A stretch of 64,000 nt of DNA from Pseudomonas neuropathica (GCF_015461835.1 NZ_JACOPX010000016.1:62001-126000), one strand, 5' to 3'. Shown: positions 34,768-44,512, counted from the stretch's first letter. A program made the numbers and translations. The notes: generated from the letters alone by a model not told the origin.

Positions 34768-35202
34768 TCAGATACCCTGGCTACGCAGCCACGCCATCAG
34801 CTGCGGCAACGGAAACGCGCCACTCTGCCGCGCCACTTCCTTTCCGTTCCTGAAAAGAATCAGGCTCGGAATCGAGCGAATCCCCAACTGCGCCGACAAC
34901 TGCTGATTGGCCTCGCTATCAAGCTTGGCCAAGCGGCACTTGCCGGCCAGCTGCGCCGCCGCCTGCTCGAACACCGGCGCAAACGACTTGCACGGCCCAC
35001 ACCACTCCGCCCAGACATCCACCAACAGCGGCAGATCGCCTTTGATCTGGCTGGAGTAATCACCTTGCTTGAGTTCGAACGGTTTGCTCAACAATACGGG
35101 GGATTTGCAGCGCCCGCACTTGGGCTGATCCGCAAGGCGCTCGGCGGGGATGCGGTTGAGGCCGTTGCAGGAGGGGCAGGGGATGAGGAGTGGGGTGGTC
35201 AT
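34768..35202 (-). CDS. trxC: Thioredoxin 2 (TrxC)
   Basis: 144 residues. The N-terminal zinc-binding part CPSCNGLNRI...CGRCKSP is the mark of TrxC, and the redox site is AEWCGPCKSFAPVF. It reduces disulphides in the cytosol, often during oxidative stress. The gene faces the parA gene across a REPIN and lies downstream of selO in the same direction. Confidence 0.94.
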   Translation of the reverse strand: MTTPLLIPCPSCNGLNRIPAERLADQPKCGRCKSPVLLSKPFELKQGDYSSQIKGDLPLLVDVWAEWCGPCKSFAPVFEQAAAQLAGKCRLAKLDSEANQQLSAQLGIRSIPSLILFRNGKEVARQSGAFPLPQLMAWLRSQGI

Positions 35203-35226
35203 ATTCGGCTCGTTGGCGTTCAGCGT

Positions 35227-35255
35227 TTCGTACGACTTATCTGGAGCCGTACGAA
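35227..35255. repeat. Perfect inverted repeat between selO and trxC
   Basis: TTCGTACG-N13-CGTACGAA in the 80-base gap: either the selO transcription end or an operator upstream of trxC. No T-run follows, which favours a protein site. Confidence 0.4.
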
Positions 35256-35282
35256 CTGTTTATCAAGATGAGGCGTTGGCAC

Positions 35283-36758
35283 TCAGGAAGAACAACTGAT
35301 CTCCAAATGCTTGCCCCACTCCGGCGGCCGCTCCGCATAAGCCTCCATCCCCGGCTGCTCTTCAAACGGTTTGCTCAACACCGCGTGCAGCCGGCGTACC
35401 TCTGAGTAATCGCCTTGCTCAGCCGCATCGATGGCTTTTTGCGCCAGGTAATTGCGCAGGATGTATAGCGGATTGACCGCATGCATGCGGGTGCGGCGCT
35501 TTATCTGATCGCCATCGCCATCGCCATCGCCATCGCGGGCGACTCGGGCGACGTAGCGTTCACCCCAGGCATCGAAGCCTTGGATGTCGACGAAGTCATC
35601 ACGTAGGCGGGCGACGGTCTGTTCGGCCGATTCTTCACCGAGTCGGCGGAAGAACAGCGTGTAATCAACGCCGCTGTTCTGCATCAGTTGCAGCAGGTTT
35701 TCCAGCAGCTTCTGGTCATCGTCCTCGGCCGTGGTGAAACCGAGGCGGCGGCGCATCAGGTCGAGGTAATGCGCCTGAAACATAGGCAAGTACAGGCCGA
35801 GGCTTTCGCGCAGGGCTTCGACGCTGATGAACGGCGTCAATGCCTGCGCCAGCGCGCTGAGGTTCCACTGGCCGACCGGCACTTGATTGCTGAACGAGTA
35901 GCGCCCCTGATCATCCGAGTGGTTGCAGATGAAGTTGGCGTCGAAATCGTCAAGGAAGGCGAACGGGCCGAAGTCGAAGGTGATGCCAAGGATCGACATG
36001 TTGTCGGTGTTCATCACGCCGTGGCAGAAACCATAGGCCTGCCACTTGGCGATCAGTTCGGCGTTGCGCTCGACGATTTCGCGGAACATCGCCAGATAAG
36101 GCTCCGGCTGCTCCAGACATTCAGGGAAGTGCATCGCCAGAACGTGCTCGCCGAGCTGCTTTTGCTGCTCGGGGCGCTTGGTGTAATAGAAATATTCGAA
36201 ATGGCCGAAGCGGATGTGGCTCGGCGCCAGACGCAGGACCATCGCCGCGCGTTCCTGCTTTTCGCGCCAGACCGGGGTGTCGGAGCCAATCACGCAGGCT
36301 GCCCGCGAGGACGGAATGTTCAGCGCGTACAACGCTTCGGAGGCGAGGAATTCACGGATCGACGAACGGAGTACCGCTCGGCCATCGCCCATGCGCGAAA
36401 ACGGCGTCTGCCCGGCGCCCTTCAGGTGCAGGTCCCAATGCTCGCCGGCCGCGTTGTATACCTCGCCCAACAATAAACCACGGCCATCGCCCAGTTGCGG
36501 CGTGTAGCCGCCGAACTGATGCCCGGAATAGACCATCGCCCGCGGTTCGGCATCGGCCCACAGCTTGTGGCCGCCAAACAGTTCGGCAAATTCGTTGGTT
36601 TCGGCAGTCGCCGGGTCGAGATCCAGCAAGGCCAGCGCCGCCGGGCTGGCGACGACCAGACGCGGATTGTCGATCGGCTCGGGCAGCACGTGGGCGGAGA
36701 ACGCGTCGCCCAGGCGGGCGAAGCGATTGTCGAAGGTCAGTTCGTCGAGGGCTTTCAA
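35283..36758 (-). CDS. selO: SelO protein adenylyltransferase (YdiU)
   Basis: 491 residues of the SelO pseudokinase family, which transfers AMP from ATP to serine, threonine or tyrosine residues of proteins. Seen are YSGHQFGGYTPQLGDGRGLL (nucleotide site), LHLKGAGQTPFSRMGDGRA, and the CHGVMNTDNMSILGITFDFG segment with the catalytic aspartate region. It ends ISCSS, where the animal protein has selenocysteine. A short DGDGDGDGD run near residue 412 comes from four GCCATC repeats. It lies between mscK and trxC. Confidence 0.93.
   Translation of the reverse strand: MKALDELTFDNRFARLGDAFSAHVLPEPIDNPRLVVASPAALALLDLDPATAETNEFAELFGGHKLWADAEPRAMVYSGHQFGGYTPQLGDGRGLLLGEVYNAAGEHWDLHLKGAGQTPFSRMGDGRAVLRSSIREFLASEALYALNIPSSRAACVIGSDTPVWREKQERAAMVLRLAPSHIRFGHFEYFYYTKRPEQQKQLGEHVLAMHFPECLEQPEPYLAMFREIVERNAELIAKWQAYGFCHGVMNTDNMSILGITFDFGPFAFLDDFDANFICNHSDDQGRYSFSNQVPVGQWNLSALAQALTPFISVEALRESLGLYLPMFQAHYLDLMRRRLGFTTAEDDDQKLLENLLQLMQNSGVDYTLFFRRLGEESAEQTVARLRDDFVDIQGFDAWGERYVARVARDGDGDGDGDQIKRRTRMHAVNPLYILRNYLAQKAIDAAEQGDYSEVRRLHAVLSKPFEEQPGMEAYAERPPEWGKHLEISCSS
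35511..35534. repeat. Hexanucleotide microsatellite in selO
   Basis: Four copies of GCCATC (GATGGC on the coding strand) encode Asp-Gly pairs, so gain or loss of one unit keeps the frame and changes length by two residues. Confidence 0.85.
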
Positions 36759-36767
36759 GGGCCGGCT

Positions 36768-36795
36768 CCAGCAGAATGTCCGAGCATTCTGCTGG
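36768..36795 (-). terminator. Hairpin after mscK
   Basis: An 11-base stem CCAGCAGAATG / CATTCTGCTGG with a 6-base loop fills the 48-base gap between the mscK stop and the selO start. No T-run follows, so it may only weaken read-through. Confidence 0.45.
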
Positions 36796-36806
36796 GAATA
36801 GACCGG

Positions 36807-39800
36807 TTAGTCGAGTTTGGCCGGCGGCGGCTCTTGCCGCGGTTTCTGATCGTCGGCGACCGGCACGATGGTTTTCGTTTCCGGCTCAATCGGCACCATC
36901 TTGTATTCCTGACCGTGGAGGTTCTTCAGGTACACCTCCATCTGGCGGAACGAGATGTTGATGTGCTGCTTCTTGAACTCGCGGTTGATGAAACGGTTGA
37001 CCTCATCGAGCACCGGGTTACGGTCGCCGAGATCGCGCACGTGCATGCGCAACTCGTGGTCGAGGGTGCTTTCGCCGAAGTTGAGGAAGTACACGTGCGG
37101 CTCAGGTTCTTTGAGTACACGCGGGTTTTCGCGGGCAGCCTTGAGCAGCAGTTCCTTCACCAGATCCAGATCGGAGCCGTAGTCGACACCAAGTTTCAGC
37201 GTCACGCGGGTGATGGTGTCGGTCAGCGACCAGTTGATCAGTTGCCCGGTAATGAACGTCTTGTTCGGGACAATGATGTCCTTGCGGTCGAAGTCGGTGA
37301 TGGTCGTGGCACGGATGCGGATCTTGCTCACCGTGCCCGACAGGTTGCCGATGGTGATGGTGTCACCGATCCGCACCGGGCGTTCGAACAGAATCATGAT
37401 GCCGGAGATGAAGTTCGCAAAGATCTCCTGCATACCGAAACCGAGGCCGACCGACAGCGCCGCCACCAGCCATTGCAACTTGTCCCAACTGACGCCGAGG
37501 GTCGACAGGGTCGAGACGAAGCCGACACCGGCGATCACATACGACAGCAACGTCGTGGTCGCGTAGGCACTGCCCTGAGCCAGATTGAGCTTGGACAGCA
37601 CAAACACTTCCAGCAGACCGGGCAAGTTACGCGCGAGGGCGAAGGTGATGCCGATGATGATCAGCGCGCCGAGCATGTCGCCGATGCTGATCGGCACCAT
37701 GCTCATGTTGGCGCCGGTGCCGCTGGTGTATTCGTAGAGGGTGATGTTGTCGAGGTACGAGAACACCGAAATCAGATCCGACCAGACCCAGTACAGCGCC
37801 GCGATGAAGCCGCCGAGCAGGGCCAGACGGATCAGGCGCAGGGACTGCTCGTTGACCTTTTCGATGTCCAGCGTCGGCTCTTCGATCACCGCTTCGCCAT
37901 CGCCGGCTTCTTTCGCCGCCTGACGTTTGGCCAGGGCGCGCTGATAGGCCAGACGTCGCGCGGCAACGCTCAGACCACGGACGAACGTAGCTTCGATCAC
38001 CAGCCAGAACATCAGCAGGTACAGGGTGTTGATCAAGCGGTCGCTGAGCTTCAGCGCGGTGTAGTAGTAGCCGAAGCACACCGCCACGAACAACGCGATC
38101 GGCAGCAGGGTGAACATCACGCCGACGGCTTTGCGGAACAGCGAAGTGTTCTCGTGGGCCGGGCTGCTGATCAGCAAGCGACTGAGCAGCCACGCCATCA
38201 GGGCATAGCAGGTCAGCACCACCGGCATGCCGAGCACGTCGTCTGCCAGTGCGGCCGGCTGCAATTCGGCGACGGCAACAATGGTCACCAGCGCCATGAC
38301 CACCAGGCCCAGTCGACGGATCCAGCCTTGCAGGAACTCGACCTGCGGCTTTTCCCAACGGAAGTGCAGTTCTGCCACACCACCCGGCGCGAGAATCCGG
38401 TAAGCGGTGTAGAACACCAGCCACGCCTGCCCCATTTGCAGCAGTGCTGCGCCCATATTGGCGTTCTGTCCACGGGCATCGATTTGCAAGGCCAGGCCGC
38501 AGAGCGCCAGGCCCAATGCCACCGGCATCGCCAGCAGAATATTGATCAGAATCGCCTGCGGGGTGTGCCATTGACTGTCGCGTTTGAAGTGACCGATGTC
38601 CTGGTGAACCTTGTTCAGCCGCGCGTACAGATTCTTGCGCCGCCATAGCAATGCACCGATCAGTAGCGCCAGCGGCAGGAACAGCAACGGCCGCTGGATC
38701 AGACCGTCTGTCAGCTCACTCAGGCTGGAGGCCCACGGCAGGGTGTCGACCTGACGTTTCAGGCGTTCCGGCACCGCGCGCATCCATTCCAGGTCCAGGG
38801 GCTTGTTGCTTGGAATCCAGAACATCTGCTCATCCAGCGTTGCGCGCAGGCTCTGTGCGGTGCTCAGCAGTTGTTTCTGGTTGAGCTGCAGGGTGATCGA
38901 CTCGTTGAGCATGGCGCTCAGTTCGCGGTTCAACCGCTCCAGCAGATCGGCGCGGGTGTTGGCCAGGTCCAGCAGGTTTTTGCGCAATTGCGGCGTGACC
39001 TGCTCCGGCGGCTGCGTGGAGAGCAGGTTGTCGACATAGGCGGCGGGATTACTCAGTTGCTCACGCTGCTGGCTGACGTCGAATTGCCACAAGCGAATGT
39101 CGGCGATCTGATCGGCCAGATCGCGGTCGACCTTGAGGCGCGGCAGGGCTTGTTTCTGCTTATAGAGAATCTTCGACAGCAGCAGGCTGCCCTTGAGCAC
39201 GCTGATCTGCTCGTCCAGCGCTGAATCGCTTTGGGTCAGGCTGTCGAGCTGTTGTTTGGTCTGCAGATTCTGCTGGGTGACTTCGTTGAGGCGGTCAGTG
39301 CTTTTGAGCAGGTAGTCGGAGAGCTTGAGGTTGGCCGTGCTTTCGATGGCCAGCAGACTGCTGCTCCCGGCCTTCTGCGCTTCGATCGACTGTTGGGTAA
39401 CGGTTTCCTGCGACTGCGCCAGACGCTTCTGGTTGATCAGGGTTTGCAGTTCCTGGATCTCGCGGTCGAGGCGATCGGACTTCTCCGAAAGCAAGTCATG
39501 CTGAGCGTTGCCCAGATCCTGCAACTGGCTGTTGCCGGCCAGCTCCTGACGACGCAGCGGAATCAGCGCATTCAGCGCCGCCAGTTCGGCGTTCAACTGG
39601 TCGCGCTGCTCGGCGGTGACGGTTTTACCCGCGTCCTTGCCGGACTTGAGGATGTTGTTGATCTGCTGGATGCGCGTCTGGCTGGCGGATATCTCCGCTT
39701 GCGCGCGCTCGGGGCGAGTCTGCGCGGTGATGATCAGGCTGTTAGCGTCGGCGAGAGCTTTTTGCAGGTCACTTTGCTGAGTCGAGCGATCGGTGAGGAT

Positions 39801-40160
39801 CTGTTCCAGTTGCTGAATCGACTCCTTGGGAAAACGCTGCGCTACCGACACCACCGCGTTGGCTTTGAGGCGGGCCAGCTCGCGGGTGTTTTCAATGGTC
39901 TGCTTGGGGGCGGTCGCCAGTTGCTGCTTGAGATCGATCAGTTTCTGTTCGTAATCACGCTGATTGTTCAGCTGATTGAGCGTGTTCTGCAGGACGGTCT
40001 GCAGGGTCTTCTTATCGGCATCCGGCAGTTTGCTGTCGGCGAGTTTGTCCAGGCTGGCCTGCACGGCGTCGCTGGACGGCGGTTCGGCGGCGTAAATCGG
40101 GCCGACAGTGAGACTCAGGCCCAGCAGGGCCGCGGCGAAAAAGGAGCGCAGGGTAGGCAT
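36807..40160 (-). CDS. mscK: Mechanosensitive channel, MscK (KefA) type
   Basis: 1117 residues. The signal peptide (MPTLRSFFAAALLGLSLTVG...AA) is followed by a large periplasmic coiled-coil region to about residue 475, rich in Gln/Leu. About ten membrane helices follow (first near PLLFLPLALLIGALLW). The C-terminal MscS domain has LGFGMQEIFANFISGIMILF at the pore helix and RIRATTITDFDRKDIIVPNK in the beta domain. It opens under membrane tension to release solutes. The size and long periplasmic domain fit MscK rather than MscS. Confidence 0.9.
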   Translation of the reverse strand: MPTLRSFFAAALLGLSLTVGPIYAAEPPSSDAVQASLDKLADSKLPDADKKTLQTVLQNTLNQLNNQRDYEQKLIDLKQQLATAPKQTIENTRELARLKANAVVSVAQRFPKESIQQLEQILTDRSTQQSDLQKALADANSLIITAQTRPERAQAEISASQTRIQQINNILKSGKDAGKTVTAEQRDQLNAELAALNALIPLRRQELAGNSQLQDLGNAQHDLLSEKSDRLDREIQELQTLINQKRLAQSQETVTQQSIEAQKAGSSSLLAIESTANLKLSDYLLKSTDRLNEVTQQNLQTKQQLDSLTQSDSALDEQISVLKGSLLLSKILYKQKQALPRLKVDRDLADQIADIRLWQFDVSQQREQLSNPAAYVDNLLSTQPPEQVTPQLRKNLLDLANTRADLLERLNRELSAMLNESITLQLNQKQLLSTAQSLRATLDEQMFWIPSNKPLDLEWMRAVPERLKRQVDTLPWASSLSELTDGLIQRPLLFLPLALLIGALLWRRKNLYARLNKVHQDIGHFKRDSQWHTPQAILINILLAMPVALGLALCGLALQIDARGQNANMGAALLQMGQAWLVFYTAYRILAPGGVAELHFRWEKPQVEFLQGWIRRLGLVVMALVTIVAVAELQPAALADDVLGMPVVLTCYALMAWLLSRLLISSPAHENTSLFRKAVGVMFTLLPIALFVAVCFGYYYTALKLSDRLINTLYLLMFWLVIEATFVRGLSVAARRLAYQRALAKRQAAKEAGDGEAVIEEPTLDIEKVNEQSLRLIRLALLGGFIAALYWVWSDLISVFSYLDNITLYEYTSGTGANMSMVPISIGDMLGALIIIGITFALARNLPGLLEVFVLSKLNLAQGSAYATTTLLSYVIAGVGFVSTLSTLGVSWDKLQWLVAALSVGLGFGMQEIFANFISGIMILFERPVRIGDTITIGNLSGTVSKIRIRATTITDFDRKDIIVPNKTFITGQLINWSLTDTITRVTLKLGVDYGSDLDLVKELLLKAARENPRVLKEPEPHVYFLNFGESTLDHELRMHVRDLGDRNPVLDEVNRFINREFKKQHINISFRQMEVYLKNLHGQEYKMVPIEPETKTIVPVADDQKPRQEPPPAKLD

Positions 40161-40194
40161 AGAGACCGGTCAAGCAAGTGAGAGTGGACGCAGT

Positions 40195-41937
40195 TTAGAG
40201 GAAGAGCCCGGGGCCCGGGCGACTTCCTTCGGGGAATCTGACGCCCACTTTGCCGATCTTGTTCCCGTCCATGACCGCAACCGTCCAGTGAGTGTTGTTC
40301 CACTCCACCTGGTCGCCAACGATCGGTGCACCACCGACCTTGTGGGCAATGAACGCGCCCAGGGTCATGTCCGGATCGATGCCCTCGGCCGGCAGGCCAT
40401 ACAGCGCTGCAACCGCTTTAAGCTGGGCGTCTCCTTCGAGTACAAAATCGCCGAAGAAACGCAGATCGAGGCCACGTTGCGGCGCCTGGCTGAACAGTTT
40501 TCCGAGGGCGCCGAGGTTGTGTTCATGGCCGATAACGCACAGTAAATCATCGACTTCCAGCACCGTACTACCCGACGGATGGAGCAGTTGCTGGCCACGA
40601 AACAGTGCCGCGATGCGCGTGCCTTCGGGCATTTTCAGTTCGCGCAGGGGCGAACCGATGCACCATTTCTCCGCGCCCAGCTTGTACACGAACAGCTCCC
40701 ACTCGCTGGTGACGTGGACTTCCAGTGCGGCCCGGGAAATCGGCGCCGGCTCTGGCGGCACGGTCACCTTCAATAGCTTGGCGACCCACGGCAGGCTCGT
40801 ACCTTGCACCAGCAGTGACACCAGCACGATGAAGAACGCGAGGTTGAAATACAGCTGCGCGTTCGGCAGCCCGGCCATCAGCGGGAACACCGCGAGAATG
40901 ATCGGTACCGCGCCGCGCAGGCCGACCCAGGAAATAAAGGCTTTCTCGCGACCGTGGAAGGCCTTGAACGGCAGCAGGCCGACCATCACCGACAGCGGCC
41001 GCGCAAACAGAATCATCCATAGCGCCAGACCGAGAGCGGGCAGGGCGATCGGCAACAAATCGTGCGGCGTCACCAGCAGCCCCAGCACCAGGAACATGCC
41101 GATCTGCGCCAGCCACGCCATGCCGTCGAGCATGTGCAGAATGCCGTGACGGCTGCGCACCGGGCGGTTGCCGATGACCAGACCGCACAGATACACCGCA
41201 AGGAAGCCGCTGCCGTGCAAGGCGTTGGTCAGGGCGAACACCACCAGGCCGCCGGCGATCACTAGAATCGGATACAACCCCGCAGCGAGGTTGATACGGT
41301 TGACCAGTTGCAGCATCAGCCAGCCGCCACCGAGGCCGATCACGCCGCCGATGCCGAACTCGCGGATCAGGTGCGTCAGCAGGCTCCAGTGCAATCCGGT
41401 CTGGCCGCTGGCGAGCATGTCGATCAGGGTCACGGTGAGAAACACCGCCATCGGGTCGTTGCTGCCGGATTCGATTTCCAGGCTGGCCGTCACCCGTTCG
41501 TTCAGGCCTTTGCCGCCGAGCAGCGAGAACACCGCCGCTGCGTCGGTTGAGCCGACGATGGCGCCGATCAGCAGGCCCTGAATCAGGTTCAGATCGAACA
41601 ACCATGCTGCCGCCATGCCGGTCAGCCCGGTAGTGATCAATACCCCGACCGTGGCCAGCGACAGTGCTGGCCATAACGCGACGCGGAAACTCGACACCCG
41701 CGTGCGCAAGCCACCGTCGAGGAGGATCACCGCGAGAGCGAGGTTGCCGACCAGATAGGCCGTCGGGTAGTTATCGAAGATGATCCCGCCGCCATCGACC
41801 CCGGCGGCCATGCCGACCGCGAGAATAATGACCAGAATCGGGATGCCGAGGCGGGAAGAGAGTGAGCTGACGAGAATGCTTGCACCTACCAGCAACGCGC
41901 CGATCAAGAACAGGCTGTTGATGGTCGTCGCATTCAA
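40195..41937 (-). CDS. nhaP2: CPA1-type potassium/proton antiporter with C-terminal regulatory domains (CvrA/NhaP2)
   Basis: 580 residues: about 12 helices with the exchange motif GSTDAAAVFSLL and ESGSNDPMAVFLT (ND pair), and VGLRGAVPIILA, all typical of NhaP2/CvrA. The cytosolic C-terminal third carries a TrkA-C (RCK) domain and a CorC/HlyC-like domain. It exchanges K+ (or Na+) for protons across the inner membrane, helping in osmotic and pH adaptation. It starts 35 bases before the mscK gene, which fits a joint response to osmotic change. Confidence 0.9.
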   Translation of the reverse strand: MNATTINSLFLIGALLVGASILVSSLSSRLGIPILVIILAVGMAAGVDGGGIIFDNYPTAYLVGNLALAVILLDGGLRTRVSSFRVALWPALSLATVGVLITTGLTGMAAAWLFDLNLIQGLLIGAIVGSTDAAAVFSLLGGKGLNERVTASLEIESGSNDPMAVFLTVTLIDMLASGQTGLHWSLLTHLIREFGIGGVIGLGGGWLMLQLVNRINLAAGLYPILVIAGGLVVFALTNALHGSGFLAVYLCGLVIGNRPVRSRHGILHMLDGMAWLAQIGMFLVLGLLVTPHDLLPIALPALGLALWMILFARPLSVMVGLLPFKAFHGREKAFISWVGLRGAVPIILAVFPLMAGLPNAQLYFNLAFFIVLVSLLVQGTSLPWVAKLLKVTVPPEPAPISRAALEVHVTSEWELFVYKLGAEKWCIGSPLRELKMPEGTRIAALFRGQQLLHPSGSTVLEVDDLLCVIGHEHNLGALGKLFSQAPQRGLDLRFFGDFVLEGDAQLKAVAALYGLPAEGIDPDMTLGAFIAHKVGGAPIVGDQVEWNNTHWTVAVMDGNKIGKVGVRFPEGSRPGPGLFL

Positions 41938-42080
41938 AGGCAGTACTCCAGAAGCGTAAAGACGGGCACAAACTGACCATGCAGTCTGCGTGCCAGCGAT
42001 TCTAACCTGTTGAAATGTGATGCTGTCAAAAAGGTTTTTACGCTGGCGTGTTCGGGATTTTGGTTCGGCTGAAGATTGCA

Positions 42081-42348
42081 GCCCTCACCCTAGCCCTCTC
42101 CCAGAGGGAGAGGGAACTGATCGAGGTGTTTGTGCGAGGTACATCGACCTGAAAATTCTGAGTCGAACTCAGGTTTGAAAAGCACAAAGATCTGCTCCCT
42201 TTCCCCTCTCCCAGGGGGTGAGGGGACTGATCGCGGTGTTTATGCGAGGTACATCGACCTGAAAATTCCGAGTCGAACTCAGGTTTGAAAAGCACAAAGA
42301 TCTGCTCCCTTTCCCCCTCTCCCTCTGGGAGAGGGCTGGGGTGAGGGC
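42081..42348. repeat. Composite intergenic repeat with inverted ends and two 110-base tandem units
   Basis: Outer arms (GCCCTCACCCTAGCCCTCTC at 42081 and its near-perfect inverse ending 42348) enclose two almost identical units starting at 42121 and 42231. Both units carry a CATCGACCTGAAAATTC core. Related elements lie at 47446 and 62404. It occupies most of the 440-base gap between the antiporter and the chemoreceptor; no gene was seen there. Confidence 0.85.
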
Positions 42349-42377
42349 GCTTTTGATCTTGATCTTGATTTACTGAA

Positions 42378-44003
42378 TTACAGGCTGAACCGCCCAACCA
42401 TGTTGTTCAGATCCAGCGCCAACCGCGACAGTTCATTACTCGCCGCACTGGTCTGATTCGCGCCGGTCGCCGATTGCACCGACAGATCGCGGATGTTGAC
42501 CAGGTTGCGATCCACTTCCCGCGCCACTTGCGCCTGCTCTTCGGCGGCGCTGGCGATCACCAGGTTGCGTTCGTTGATCTCGACGATCGCGGTGTTGATG
42601 GTGTCCAGCGACATGCCGGCACCACGGGCGATGTTCAAGGTCGACTCGGCGCGCTCGGTGCTGTTGCGCATCGAGTCCACGGCGTGTTCGGTGCCACTCT
42701 GAATGCTGCCGATCATCCGCTCGATTTCGCTGGTCGACTGCTGAGTGCGGTGCGCCAAGGCCCGCACTTCGTCCGCCACCACGGCAAAACCACGACCGGC
42801 TTCACCGGCACGCGCCGCTTCAATGGCCGCGTTAAGTGCCAGCAAGTTGGTCTGATCGGCCAGGCCACGAATCACATCCAGCACTTTGCCAATGTCGCGG
42901 GATTCATTGGCCAGATCACCGATCAACGACGCAGTGCTCTGCACATCAGCGCTCATGCGTTCGATCGCGCTGACGGTTTCCTGCACCAGATCACGACCAT
43001 CACCCGCCGAAGTGGTGGCGTTCTTCGAGGCTTCCGAAGTGCTCACGGCGTTGCGCGCGACTTCCTCCACAGCGCTGGTCATCTCGTTGACCGCAGTGGC
43101 CGCCTGTTCGATTTCGTTGTTCTGCTGAGTCAGGCCGCGCGCGCTTTCGTCGGTGACGCTGTTCAGTTCTTCAGCCGCCGAAGCCAATTGAGTGGCGGAA
43201 CCGGAAATGCGCTGCAAGGTGTCGCGCAGTTTCGATTGCATCTTCGCCATCGCTGCCAGCAGGCGACCGGCCTCGTCCGAACCATCGACATGGATGGGCT
43301 GGGTCAGATTGCCTTCAGCGATGGTCTCCGCAGCGTCCAATGCTTTGGAAATGGGCTTGGTGATGCTCACCGTCAGCAACCACGCGAACAGGAAGGTCAG
43401 GCCAGTGGCGATTACCAGCAGAGTCACCACCAAATCAAACGCCGAAGAATACTGATCGGCCGCTTGCTGATTGGTCTCGCTGATTTGCTCGCCATTGATT
43501 TGCATCAGACGGTTGAGCACGCTGTTCATCGCTTCCGAATTGTTCAGCAACTCGGTGTTCAGCAACGTCCGTAATTCATCCACCTGATTAGTGCGCGACA
43601 GGCTCTTCATACGGTCTTCGATCTGGCGGTACTGGCCGAGCAGCTGCACGTACTGGTCGTATGCCGCACGTTCCTCGGGGCTGCCGATCAGTGGCTCGTA
43701 GGCCGTTTGAGCCGCGCGAATCTGCTGGTTGCGCATGTCCAGCAACTCAACGGTTTTCTGCTGCACGTCGGGCTCGCGGTTGACCAGCAAGCGGTACGAC
43801 AGCACGCGCAGGCGCAGGGTCAGCTGGGTGAATTCGTCGAGGTTCTTGATGCTCGGCACGCTGCTGGACGAGATGTCCTCGGCGGCGCCGCGGATTTTGC
43901 TCATCTGGTTCAGGGCGAACACGCCGAGAATCAGCATCAGGCCGCCGATCAGGGCGAAGCCGGTAAACGCCCGTGGGGCGATATTCATATTGCGGAGGGA
44001 CAT
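42378..44003 (-). CDS. Methyl-accepting chemotaxis protein
   Basis: About 541 residues from the preferred ATG 44003 (MSLRNMNIAPRAFTGFALIG); an in-frame ATG at 44033 is possible. Helices near residues 11-30 and 190-210 flank a periplasmic four-helix-bundle sensor rich in Glu/Arg (TarH/4HB_MCP type). HAMP and the signalling domain follow, with the conserved tip RGLADQTNLLALNAAIEAAR and FAVVADEVRALAHRTQ. No CheR pentapeptide is seen at the end. The ligand is unknown. Confidence 0.9.
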   Translation of the reverse strand: MSLRNMNIAPRAFTGFALIGGLMLILGVFALNQMSKIRGAAEDISSSSVPSIKNLDEFTQLTLRLRVLSYRLLVNREPDVQQKTVELLDMRNQQIRAAQTAYEPLIGSPEERAAYDQYVQLLGQYRQIEDRMKSLSRTNQVDELRTLLNTELLNNSEAMNSVLNRLMQINGEQISETNQQAADQYSSAFDLVVTLLVIATGLTFLFAWLLTVSITKPISKALDAAETIAEGNLTQPIHVDGSDEAGRLLAAMAKMQSKLRDTLQRISGSATQLASAAEELNSVTDESARGLTQQNNEIEQAATAVNEMTSAVEEVARNAVSTSEASKNATTSAGDGRDLVQETVSAIERMSADVQSTASLIGDLANESRDIGKVLDVIRGLADQTNLLALNAAIEAARAGEAGRGFAVVADEVRALAHRTQQSTSEIERMIGSIQSGTEHAVDSMRNSTERAESTLNIARGAGMSLDTINTAIVEINERNLVIASAAEEQAQVAREVDRNLVNIRDLSVQSATGANQTSAASNELSRLALDLNNMVGRFSL

Positions 44004-44060
44004 GGGCGGATACCAAGAGAGGGCCGCATCCATGCGGGCTGAGACTGCTGTATGGATGAC

Positions 44061-44087
44061 TTATCGGTCATGCGACTAAAGTCTTGA
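44061..44087 (-). promoter_or_regulatory. Sigma-28 (FliA) promoter of the chemoreceptor gene
   Basis: On the minus strand TCAAG (44087-44083), 14 bases, then ACCGATAA (44068-44061) match the Pseudomonas FliA pattern TCAAG-N14-GCCGATA closely. It lies about 60 bases before the start codon, so the gene is probably co-regulated with flagella. Confidence 0.75.
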
Positions 44088-44281
44088 GGTGGTGTGCGTA
44101 TTTGTCGCAGAAGCGCTTGAGCGACGAAGTGCAGGAACCAGATCGGCAGATCACAGTCTTTAAAACTCGCAGGAACGGTCCGCCACCAGGAAAATCAAGG
44201 CTTTGCGCCGGTTTAACCCTGGCATCCGTGATGACTTTTCTTTATCGTACGCGCCCTTTGAAAAACGCTTGGAAGATCAAA

Positions 44282-44512
44282 ATGTTGGAAGCATCCCTCA
44301 GCCAATTGGAACAGCTCGTCAGCGACCTGGTGCAACAGAACCAGACCCTCGCGCAAACCAACCAGACCCTGTCCATGGAACTGGCCCAGGCCAAGGATGA
44401 AAACGAAAGCCTGCAACTGAACCTGATGGAGCAGGAAGAAAAGCACGGCGCCACCGCCGCCCGCATTCAAGCCCTGGTTGATCGCGTCAACGCCGGTCCA
44501 GTCAGCGCATGA
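44282..44512 (+). CDS. ZapB-like coiled-coil division protein (TIGR02449 type)
   Basis: 76 residues forming a coiled coil with Gln/Leu heptads (LSQLEQLVSDLVQQNQTLAQ and on). ATG 44282 has GGAAG seven bases upstream; the longer frame is not supported. Its stop overlaps the zapA start as ATGA, so the two are one operon and act together at the Z-ring. The similarity to ZapB is at the fold level; TIGR02449 is the family that sits before zapA in pseudomonads. Confidence 0.75.
   Translation: MLEASLSQLEQLVSDLVQQNQTLAQTNQTLSMELAQAKDENESLQLNLMEQEEKHGATAARIQALVDRVNAGPVSA

Noticed and set aside
36495..38648. Plus-strand open frame of 717 codons opposite mscK and selO
   Set aside because: Rich in His/Gln/Arg/Asp without domains; it is an antisense shadow of two well-identified genes.
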